In this document: in pieces, positions 1-4,712 of the stretch | Position numbering within the stretch: position 1 is the stretch's first letter | How the letters are laid out: every line of letters begins with the position of its first letter | NCBI GenBank assembly: GCA_937874185.1 | Contig: CALNAK010000016.1 | Span: 1 to 5,170 of the forward strand | Reading direction: 5' to 3' | DNA: 5,170 nucleotides | From: an uncultured Lactobacillus sp. | GTDB lineage: Bacteria; Bacillota; Bacilli; Lactobacillales; Lactobacillaceae | Notes under the pieces: model-generated | Seen by the model: only the letters and a program-made list of their open reading frames with translations | What the model was told of the DNA's origin: nothing | Databases searched by the model: none | Program-made: the position numbers and the translations under genes

Positions 1-753
1 CCTATTACAACTGGCGCCATTGGCAGCCCAGTCGACAAGAAAAGCGTAGAGAATCCCTGAAACCTTATATTTTAGACGTTTGGAAAACCTTTAAATTTTA
101 TGGTTATCGTCGTATTGCTGCTTATAGTCAACTAACCAATGACTGCCCGAAAATATCTGAGTATATGACACTCAAATTGATGCGTGAATTAAGGATTAGA
201 TCAAGCATGCAAAACGTTATCGCAAACACAAAACCGTTGTGACGGTTTCTCAAAAAACTAATCTGATTAGGCACTAGCATGATTTGAGCGGTGTTTGGCA
301 AACAGATATCACTTATATTCAGTTGACTAATCACAGATGGGTCTATTTAGCGACCGTTTTGGATCCTGAGAAGAGAAAAGTATTGGGCTATAAAATTGGC
401 GATACAATGACAGCCGAGCTAGCCACAAGTGCCTTACAGATGGCGTTAGATAAGCATCGAAAGCCATTAATTATTCATTCAGATATGGGGTCGCAATACA
501 CGAGTGCTGAATTTAATATTAAATGTCAAAATTATGGCTTGAAACATTCATATTCACTCAAAGGCCATCCGTACGATAATGGCCGTATGGAAGCGTTTCA
601 TTCAATATTGAAGCGTGAAGAGGTGTATTTGAAGGCATACCAAACATTAACTGAAGTCCAAGCAGCCATTGGTTGGTATATCAATTTTTATAATCGCAAT
701 CGTATCTCAAATGTCGCCTAATTAACTGAATAAAAATGGTCCAATTTATTGAC
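1..753 (+). mobile_element. IS3-family insertion sequence remnant, right part
   Basis: This is the 3' portion of an IS3-family element whose left part lies outside the window. It contains the damaged orfB and a short non-coding tail. About 20 bp after the orfB stop, the sequence ggtccaatttattgac (739-754) reads as a GGAC-containing terminal repeat on the opposite strand (ttggacc), resembling the GGAC core of IS150/IS3-type inverted repeats. The exact right end and any target duplication cannot be fixed without the left end. The 100 bp that follow (about 754-865) hold no gene I can recognise. Confidence 0.6.
3..721 (+). pseudogene. IS3-family transposase OrfB, partial and frameshifted
   Basis: DDE integrase/transposase that would act with OrfA to move an IS3-type element. 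Reading from position 3 gives the HTH_21-like region (WKTFKFYGYRRI, then LKLMREL) in one frame up to a TGA at 240-242. The next part (KRYRKHKTVVTVSQKTN) continues in the frame that holds the rest of the gene. Restoring one A to the A-run at 211-214 rejoins the two. A second lesion is a TAG at 275-277. From the TTG at 284 the catalytic core is complete: D in QTDITYI (residue 8), D in HSDMGSQYTS (residue 67) and E in RMEAFHSILKREEVY (residue 103), a spacing of 35 between the last two as expected for IS3. The N-terminus is cut by the window edge. With two disruptions it is almost certainly inactive, although the 145-codon core could still be translated from TTG 284. Confidence 0.9.
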
Positions 754-861
754 TTCTAAGCAATAGACTGGGCTACTAGAAATATCTATTTGAGAGGAGC
801 TAACACAGAATTTTAGAATAATCATAATTACCTAAATGAGATTGTTTAACATAAAGTAATT

Positions 862-912
862 AAAAAAATAAACTCATAATGAAAAACTAACATATTCATT
901 ATAAGTTTATTT
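862..912 (-). terminator. Rho-independent terminator of the UDG/cyclo-ligase operon
   Basis: On the minus strand, 10 bp after the cyclo-ligase stop, arms 912-895 and 883-866 form an 18-bp stem with one G-U pair and an 11-nt loop. It is followed by a run of seven T (868-862), partly overlapping the foot of the stem. The T-run lies only on the minus-strand exit side, so it serves the leftward operon. Confidence 0.85.
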
Positions 913-922
913 AGCATAAATC

Positions 923-1456
923 CTATTTTATAAGATACCTCACCGGTCTATCCCACGTATCCTTTGAAAATTTATGGATTGATTGAGGAGGCAACACTAG
1001 CGAAACCGTTATACCATTATACTCTGCCAACGTTGCGTCAAAGAAACCTGCACCGTAACCTATCCGATAATTATCTTCGCTAAAGGCTACACCGGGAACC
1101 ACCATTAGATCTATTCCCTTCAAATTTTGTGCTTGATTTTCATCTTGTGTTGGTTCTAGAATTCCGAATTTTGATTTACTCATTAAACTTTCTATATAGT
1201 CAAACCATAATAATTTTCCACTACTCACCCTAGGTACTACTACTTTCTTATGGCTTCTCAATGCCTCCTGAATAATGACATCAGTACTCAATTCGTGTTC
1301 CATACTTATAGTTACAGCCACTGAATTAGAGTTATTCCAATATGCCTTAGAAAACAGAATTGCCTGTAATCGCTCTTCTTCAGTAATCTTGCTATGGTAA
1401 TCATATAATTTTAGTTTATCCAAGGTCATTTTTCTTATTTCTTTTTTACTAAGCAC
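923..1456 (-). CDS. 5-formyltetrahydrofolate cyclo-ligase (5,10-methenyltetrahydrofolate synthetase)
   Basis: Cytosolic enzyme that converts 5-formyl-THF to 5,10-methenyl-THF using ATP, returning a storage or inhibitory folate to the one-carbon pool. From GTG 1456 it is 177 aa, the usual size. Family landmarks in order are the N-terminal basic KKEIRK (residues 4-9), SMEHELST (51-58), KVVVPRV (71-77), FGILEP (97-102) and the signature PGVAF...YRIGYGAGFFD (121-140). The family norm in the last motif is GYGGGYYDR, so the G-to-A and YY-to-FF changes and the missing Arg are mild departures. It ends with DRPV (169-172). I chose GTG 1456 because a GGAGGAG (1473-1467) lies 10 nt upstream and the protein then starts MLSKKEIRK like its relatives. 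A TTG at 1486 would add ten residues that include the Shine-Dalgarno itself. It lies 31 nt after the UDG stop with no terminator between, so the two are co-transcribed. Confidence 0.92.
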   Translation of the reverse strand: MLSKKEIRKMTLDKLKLYDYHSKITEEERLQAILFSKAYWNNSNSVAVTISMEHELSTDVIIQEALRSHKKVVVPRVSSGKLLWFDYIESLMSKSKFGILEPTQDENQAQNLKGIDLMVVPGVAFSEDNYRIGYGAGFFDATLAEYNGITVSLVLPPQSIHKFSKDTWDRPVRYLIK

Positions 1457-1487
1457 TGCTACAAATCTCCTCCAAATTATCTTCAAA

Positions 1488-2060
1488 CTAATCCGATAAA
1501 ATCTTACTAATTATCTCTTTTAATTCTGGCACAACCTCTTGTTCAAACCACGGATTTTTTTTAATCCATATATTATTTCTTGGTGAAGGATGAACTATCG
1601 GAAAATAAAGAGGCAAGTAATTTTTGTAGTTCTTTATTACATCGGTTATCTTGCTTTGATAACCAAGATTCAGATAATATTTCTGAGCATATGATCCCAC
1701 CAATATAATTAACTGAACATCGGGCATAAGCTCCAATAATTTTGGGTGCCATTTGTTAGCTACTCCTCGTCTGGGCGGTAAGTCACCCCATTTTCCTTTT
1801 CCTGGATAGTAAAAGTCCATGGGAATTACGCCAATTTTTCCTGAATTATAAAAGGTATCTTTACCAACCCCGATCCACTCTCTTAATCGATCTCCCGATG
1901 CATCATCCCACATTATACCCGAGTTTTGAACTCGTAATCCCGGTGCTTGACCAATAATGACTAATTTTGCTTTTTCCGATACGTGAAATATTGGCCTTAA
2001 TCCTTTTTTAGTAAACTCCATATTCATTTGATCTGCTGCTATATCATCAATAATACTCAT
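1488..2060 (-). CDS. Uracil-DNA glycosylase superfamily protein
   Basis: Predicted base-excision-repair glycosylase of the UDG fold, 190 aa. Motif 1 is GQAPG (residues 37-41), in the position of the GxDPG/GxAPG water-activating loop. Motif 2 is HPSPRN (157-162), matching the minor-groove HPSP loop. The conserved block SGIMWDDASGDRLREW (47-62) follows motif 1. There is no cysteine anywhere, so it is not a 4Fe-4S family 4 or 5 enzyme. The start is ATG 2060: AGGAGG (2072-2067) sits 6 nt before it, and the promoter 2110-2082 puts the transcript start near 2075. The longer TTG start at 2078 would translate the Shine-Dalgarno and lie at or before the transcript start. It is the first gene of a two-gene operon with the folate cyclo-ligase. 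Substrate preference (U, T or other damaged bases) cannot be read from sequence. Confidence 0.9.
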   Translation of the reverse strand: MSIIDDIAADQMNMEFTKKGLRPIFHVSEKAKLVIIGQAPGLRVQNSGIMWDDASGDRLREWIGVGKDTFYNSGKIGVIPMDFYYPGKGKWGDLPPRRGVANKWHPKLLELMPDVQLIILVGSYAQKYYLNLGYQSKITDVIKNYKNYLPLYFPIVHPSPRNNIWIKKNPWFEQEVVPELKEIISKILSD

Positions 2061-2081
2061 ATTCCCCCTCCTAACCAATGT

Positions 2082-2110
2082 ATAATAATTATTATAAGCT
2101 ACTTTATCAA
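2082..2110 (-). promoter_or_regulatory. Sigma-70-type promoter of the UDG/cyclo-ligase operon
   Basis: On the minus strand TTGATA (2110-2105, 5 of 6 to consensus) is followed by a 17-bp spacer and TATTAT (2087-2082, 5 of 6). Transcription would begin near 2075, leaving a leader of about 15 nt that contains just the AGGAGG site before ATG 2060. No operator is obvious. Confidence 0.7.
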
Positions 2111-2125
2111 ACTTATATTGATTTA

Positions 2126-2374
2126 TTAGTTCACAACTAAACTATAAAAGTCTACCAAGAGTCGTGCAACTTCTTTCTGCATCGCATTAAATTCGGCACG
2201 AGTCACTGGCTTACCGGTAACGTCCGTCCCAATGATTTGGGCTTTCTTCACCCAACCCGTGACGGTTTGTACAGCCAAATGGTATTCATTGGCTAGAGAA
2301 TTAGCAGAACGTCCCTCGTTATACAAGGTGACAATTGATGACTTAAATTCTGTTGAGTATCGCTTAGCTTTCAT
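2126..2374 (-). pseudogene. IS3-family transposase OrfA, 3'-truncated
   Basis: The N-terminal 72 residues (MKAKRYSTEFKSSIVTLYNEG to AEFNAMQKEVARL) are a typical IS3 OrfA helix-turn-helix protein (HTH_Tnp_1), which binds the IS ends. The leucine-zipper stretch that normally follows EVARL is missing. Instead the frame runs through LVDFYSLVVN to a stop at 2126-2128, so a deletion or junction lies near 2155-2160. A TAGGAG lies about 11 nt upstream of ATG 2374. No orfB follows on this strand; the UDG operon promoter begins at once. Whether it came from the same IS type as the orfB at the left edge cannot be told, since the two parts do not overlap. Confidence 0.85.
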
Positions 2375-2443
2375 AATATAAAAAAACTCCTATACTTGAT
2401 TATCTCGGATTATGCCCTAGAAATAAAGCAGTCCGGATTTTCA
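2375..2443 (-). mobile_element. Left end of the IS3-family remnant (leader and probable inverted repeat)
   Basis: Upstream of orfA the minus strand begins TGAAAATCCGGACTGC at 2443. This fits an IS3-type terminal repeat starting with TG and carrying a GGAC core, like the GGAC at the right end near 739-742. The two ends match only partly (about half of 24 positions), so they may belong to different elements. Immediately outside (2444 onward) the ImmA-like remnant begins, which supports 2443 as the insertion boundary. Confidence 0.5.
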
Positions 2444-2754
2444 GTATACGAGCACTTCTTACTTCACGAGAATAAGCAAACGTATCCGTCTCTAATGCAG
2501 AAAACGATTATACCGAAAAAGATCGAATCCTTGAAAAAGAGGCTAATAATATGGCTAGCATATTATTAGCAAATAAAAAATCCACTCAATTATTACTAGA
2601 TGATAGAAAACCTTTTAATTATTTGCGCAACTCTTTCGGAATTAGTAATCAAGCTATGTGCATCCGCTTATTTAACCTATTCTATTTTCAAACAGCTAAA
2701 CAGGTCTTTGAAGAAGAAAAACAAGTTAAGAATATTTTTATCTTCTCACAATAA
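2444..2754 (+). pseudogene. ImmA/IrrE-family metallopeptidase remnant, 5'-truncated and frameshifted
   Basis: Relatives are zinc proteases that cleave ImmR/Cro-CI-like repressors of mobile elements, or are toxin/antitoxin-linked regulators. Here only the C-terminal half survives. Directly after the IS end, one frame reads YEHFLLHENKQTY (2447-2485), resembling the second half of the HExxH helix and the following LLHE. A one-base loss near 2481-2490 then shifts to the frame YTEKDRILEKEANNMAS (2509-2559), which carries the usual glutamate-rich EKEANxxAxxLL helix with the third metal ligand. SFGISNQAMCIRLFNL (2632-2679) follows, the typical C-terminal segment that recalls a helix-turn-helix. The 67-codon frame from ATG 2551 is only part of this. 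The first half, including HE of the zinc motif and any N-terminal HTH, is gone. Assignment is by motif order and is fairly confident; loss of function is clear. Confidence 0.7.
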
Positions 2755-2791
2755 ACAATTGCCAACTATATTTATAAAAATTATCAATTAA

Positions 2792-2944
2792 ATATCAAAT
2801 AAAATCTGCCACCAAACACGGAAACCGCGCGACAGCCAACCGCCACCACAACAGTTAAGATCGCCCGTGGTTATTATTATGATTGTGACTTTTTTTATTG
2901 TCTTTAAATCTAAATCAATAGAGAAAACTAAAAGAAGTTGTTGA
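2792..2944 (+). pseudogene. Possible C-terminal fragment of a proline-rich, membrane-anchored protein
   Basis: A frame open from 2792 to a TGA at 2942-2944 has no start codon. It reads a basic/proline stretch (RKPRDSQPPPQQLRSP), then a 13-residue hydrophobic run (VVIIMIVTFFIVF), then a positively charged tail (KSKSIEKTKRSC). This looks like the end of a membrane-anchored protein. The GC-rich patch at 2806-2870 stands out from its AT-rich surroundings, as expected of a coding remnant. A second frame across the same bases (TATTTVKIARGYYYDCDFF) is open for a similar length, so the frame itself is uncertain. I do not recognise the family; plasmid mobilisation genes are one possibility. Confidence 0.3.
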
Positions 2945-3139
2945 CACAGGAAGTTACAAATGCTTGATTGAGAGTGAGGGAAGTTTTGAGCTGAAGATAG
3001 TTTTCCCCTTGTTTTGGGAAGAAGAAAACTTTACTGTTAACAAACACTTGACCGATCGTTCAGTCGTCCGTCACCTTATCCATACAAGCCTTGGTTTTAC
3101 CCGCCTGCTTTAATTAACTACTTTATTCATTAAACCAAT
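2945..3139. other. Non-coding stretch with a hairpin and a TetR-operator-like palindrome
   Basis: No gene is supported here. Arms AGTTTTC (2999-3005) and GAAAACT (3024-3030) form a hairpin whose loop contains a smaller competing TTCCC/GGGAA pairing (3003-3007 with 3016-3020). At 3049-3062, TGACCGATCGTTCA is an imperfect palindrome (12 of 14 positions) around CGATCG, of the kind bound by TetR-family repressors. The preceding TTGACC could be a -35 box, but no -10 lies at the right distance and no regulator gene is present. It may be a leftover regulatory region. Confidence 0.3.
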
Positions 3140-3162
3140 AAAAAAACGCCCTTATTGGCGCT
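3140..3162 (-). terminator. Intrinsic terminator ending the leftward non-coding transcript
   Basis: On the minus strand AGCGCC (3162-3157) pairs with GGCGTT (3150-3145), one pair being G-U, around a 6-nt loop. A run of seven T on 3146-3140 completes it. The upstream bases GCTGTAT (3200-3194) can alternatively pair with ATACAGC (3166-3160), which shares the terminator arm, so the two foldings compete. Confidence 0.65.
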
Positions 3163-3474
3163 GTATCACTATATTTATTATCTTTTTCGCGTTATACAGC
3201 TTAAATACAAGCCCTGTGTCCGTAGACACCGTTTTACCTGCCGAGCCGTTTGTGGTCGCTCTCACCCTACTACACGCCCAGTATGGATTGTTTGTGTAGC
3301 ACCCACATATTTTTGTACAGTAGTGTCTGGGAAAATGGCACTTGTCTATTTTTTCGTATACCTGATATAGCAATTTGGATCTACCGAGTTGCAAGAAACA
3401 CAACTACCCCCTACCTGTCATATCAACCATACCCCTTAAAGTGTTTGGCTTCACTCTTTTTGAAATCACCCACA

Positions 3475-3503
3475 TTTACAACACAAAGGTTATGTTATAT
3501 AAT
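3475..3503 (+). promoter_or_regulatory. Near-consensus promoter of the small plus-strand RNA
   Basis: TTTACA (3475-3480, 5 of 6) is followed by a 17-bp spacer and a perfect TATAAT (3498-3503). The start would be at about 3509-3511. No ribosome site or usable reading frame follows (the first ATG, 3535, is followed at once by TAG), so the product is non-coding. Confidence 0.75.
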
Positions 3504-3509
3504 ATAGAT

Positions 3510-3576
3510 ACACGTTCTAGTACATATAAGAATCATGTAGCTATCAAGGATTGCCGTCCTTGGTGGCTTTTCTTTT
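3510..3576 (+). ncRNA. Candidate small antisense RNA, about 67 nt
   Basis: Defined by the strong promoter at 3475-3503 and the intrinsic terminator at 3539-3576. It has a 5' single-stranded part of about 29 nt and a 3' terminator hairpin, the architecture of plasmid counter-transcribed RNAs. It is fully complementary to the leader of the leftward transcript starting near 3609, which makes that transcript its natural target. Size and shape resemble plasmid copy-control ctRNAs or the antitoxin RNA of par/Fst-type systems. I found no Fst-like toxin frame nearby and no rep gene, so the class is open. Confidence 0.55.
3539..3576 (+). terminator. Intrinsic terminator of the small plus-strand RNA
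   Basis: Arms 3539-3550 and 3557-3568 form a 12-bp stem (core CAAGGA/TCCTTG, two G-U pairs lower down) around the loop TTGCCG. TTCTTTTT follows at 3569-3576. On the minus strand the same hairpin is not followed by a T-run, so it terminates only rightward transcription. Confidence 0.8.
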
Positions 3577-3615
3577 TGTAATAAATTAATTATCTCAATT
3601 TATGTTTATGCACAT

Positions 3616-3645
3616 AATATAACGTAATAGCTACCGCTATGTCAA
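3616..3645 (-). promoter_or_regulatory. Strong leftward promoter, divergent from parA
   Basis: On the minus strand TTGACA (3645-3640, perfect) is followed by an 18-bp spacer and TATATT (3621-3616, 5 of 6), with a start near 3609. It lies just left of the 8-bp box arrays and fires away from parA. No intact coding gene follows. Confidence 0.6.
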
Positions 3646-3671
3646 TAATTTTATAAAGTTATTGTGATATG

Positions 3672-3759
3672 TATATATTTATAAAGTTATATTATTATAA
3701 ATTTATACTTTTATATTTTGCTACTTTTATATTTTTATGATAGTATAAATTTATAAATT
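3672..3759 (+). repeat. Array A: 11 tandem 8-bp boxes, consensus TATAnnnn
   Basis: Eleven contiguous 8-bp units, nine of them starting TATA: examples are TATAAAGT (3680), TATAAATT (3696, 3744, 3752), TATACTTT (3704) and TATATTTT (3712, 3728). The exceptions are GCTACTTT (3720) and TATGATAG (3736). A 13-bp direct repeat TTTATAAAGTTAT (3650-3662 and 3678-3690) extends the similarity leftward out of register. Contiguous short repeats beside a ParA/RHH operon are the usual binding sites of the RHH protein, serving as centromere and operator. No binding is shown by sequence alone. Confidence 0.65.
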
Positions 3760-3799
3760 AAAAAAAGTGTTTACGTATCAGTTATTAGCATGTATTGAG
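3760..3799 (+). promoter_or_regulatory. 40-bp spacer between arrays, possible parA promoter
   Basis: This is the only non-box DNA in the repeat field and is exactly five 8-bp units long. TTTACG (3770-3775, 4 of 6) with a 17-bp spacer to TATTGA (3793-3798, 3 of 6) is a weak rightward promoter candidate. TATAAA at 3800 is an alternative -10. A start near 3805 would place array B in the transcribed leader of parA, so RHH binding would block it. Confidence 0.35.
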
Positions 3800-3879
3800 T
3801 ATAAAAATATATTTTTATAAAAATATACTTTTATACTTTTATACTTTTATAAATACATAATTTTATAATTTTATAAAGG
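3800..3879 (+). repeat. Array B: 10 tandem 8-bp boxes running into the parA ribosome site
   Basis: Ten contiguous 8-bp units: TATAAAAA (3800, 3816), TATATTTT (3808), three identical TATACTTT (3824, 3832, 3840), TATAAATA (3848), CATAATTT (3856), TATAATTT (3864) and TATAAAGG (3872). Positions 3800-3819 and 3808-3827 are each perfect 20-bp palindromes, because opposite-handed boxes alternate there. The last box overlaps the AAGGAG Shine-Dalgarno (3876-3881) of parA. The array is in the same 8-bp register as array A across the 40-bp gap. Expected role: operator and partition site for the downstream RHH protein. Confidence 0.7.
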
Positions 3880-3887
3880 AGTTAAGA

Positions 3888-4700
3888 ATGACTAAAGTTA
3901 TCACAACTGGAAACTTCAAAGGTGGGGTGGGGAAGACAACAAACTCCGTAATGCTGTCTTATACATTGTCTAAAATGGATAAGAAAGTATTGCTAATTGA
4001 CTTAGATCCCCAAGCTAATGCAACAGATTTATTGCTAACCACAATGACTAATATTTATAAAAAGAAACCTGACTTTAAAGAAACATTGTTTGAAGCCATC
4101 AAAAATAATAATCCGAAGGAAGCGTTAATAAATGTAAAAGATAATCTAGATTTGTTACCGTCTTACTCAGACTTACAAAACTATGAACGTTACCTTTATG
4201 ATAATTTTTCTGATGATTACTCACAAGATCATCACTTAACAAATTTCATTAATGAATTCAAAAATGAATATGACTTTGTATTTTTAGATATTCCACCACA
4301 ACTGAACAAATTTACAGACAATGCACTGGTAGCCAGTGATTTTGTAATCGTTATACTACAAACACAAGAACGGGCTCTAAAAGGTGCTGAAAAATATATA
4401 GAGCACTTATTAGAGTTACAAGATGACTATGGTCTGAATATAGATCTTTTAGGAATACTTCCCGTACTACAACAAAATGGATCAGAACTTGATTTAGATG
4501 TCTTGCAAGATGCCACAGAAAGCTTTGGTGATAACAATATCTTCAAAACTCATATTAAACAGATGAACAGATTAAAGAGATTTGATAGAACTGGGATTAC
4601 CGATAATACTAAAGATATCCATGACAAACGTATACATGCAATATACGGTGATCTCATCAAAGAAACTCTCGAGCGCATAAATATATTTGATCAAAAATAA
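3888..4700 (+). CDS. parA: ParA-family plasmid partition ATPase
   Basis: Deviant-Walker ATPase of 270 aa that binds nucleoid DNA when ATP-loaded and is driven off by its partner to separate plasmid copies. The Walker A box KGGVGKTT is at residues 11-18, with the signature first lysine of the ParA/MinD group. LLIDLDPQANAT (35-46) is the A' motif, and YDFVFLDIPPQL (128-139) is Walker B. The nucleotide box begins within ten residues of the start, so there is no N-terminal HTH. This makes it the short type Ib form, which leaves operator binding to the partner. ATG 3888 has AAGGAG 6 nt upstream. The neighbouring RHH gene starts 12 bp after its stop, with the ribosome site overlapping the TAA. Closest architectures I know are RepB of pAD1-like and PrgP of pCF10-like enterococcal plasmids; exact kinship is unproven. 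Confidence 0.93.
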   Translation: MTKVITTGNFKGGVGKTTNSVMLSYTLSKMDKKVLLIDLDPQANATDLLLTTMTNIYKKKPDFKETLFEAIKNNNPKEALINVKDNLDLLPSYSDLQNYERYLYDNFSDDYSQDHHLTNFINEFKNEYDFVFLDIPPQLNKFTDNALVASDFVIVILQTQERALKGAEKYIEHLLELQDDYGLNIDLLGILPVLQQNGSELDLDVLQDATESFGDNNIFKTHIKQMNRLKRFDRTGITDNTKDIHDKRIHAIYGDLIKETLERINIFDQK

Positions 4701-4712
4701 GGAGCATTTATC

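Larger units (their letters stand above)
3140..3609 (-). ncRNA. Candidate structured leftward RNA, about 470 nt
   Basis: Bounded by a strong minus-strand promoter (3645-3616) and an intrinsic terminator (3162-3140). The transcript would contain, in order: the complement of the plus-strand small RNA; a stem of TGCTACAC (3301-3294) with GTGTAGTA (3275-3268), 8 bp with one G-U and an 18-nt loop; a hairpin GTGTC-TACG-GACAC (3229-3216), which on this strand has a c(UACG)g tetraloop, the hyperstable UNCG type; and the 3' competing stem. Coding capacity is poor: a 23-codon frame from ATG 3475 and an 83-codon frame from TTG 3403, in the same phase but separated by a TAG. The promoter and terminator are seen; that they form one RNA is inference. 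It could be the degraded leader of a lost replication gene or a plasmid control RNA. Confidence 0.35.

Noticed and set aside
128..334. Minus-strand open frame of 68 codons inside the orfB remnant
   Set aside because: Shadow of the transposase gene; no ribosome site or family features.
2600..2791. Plus-strand frame of 63 codons overlapping the ImmA-like remnant
   Set aside because: Out of phase with the recognisable EKEANNMAS/GISNQAM motifs and without its own ribosome site.
2941..2969. TTGACA at 2941-2946 as a promoter
   Set aside because: The hexamer 17 bp downstream is TTGATT, a poor -10, and no gene follows.
3155..3370. Plus-strand frames of 71, 85 and 68 codons between 3155 and 3581
   Set aside because: They overlap each other in different phases, have odd Cys/Tyr/Thr-rich composition and cross hairpins and terminators. 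The region fits structured non-coding DNA better.
3510..3620. Fst/par-type toxin gene paired with the small RNA
   Set aside because: The minus strand opposite and to the right of the terminator has no frame of about 30 codons with a hydrophobic helix and charged tail, so a par/Fst system is not supported.
3864..3869. Perfect TATAAT just upstream of parA as its -10 box
   Set aside because: No -35 at 16-18 bp, and the start would fall within the Shine-Dalgarno. It is one of the periodic boxes.
3644..3881. CRISPR array or rolling-circle origin in the repeat field
   Set aside because: Repeats are contiguous 8-mers without unique spacers, and no nick-site motif with a Rep gene is present. A partition site/operator explains them better.
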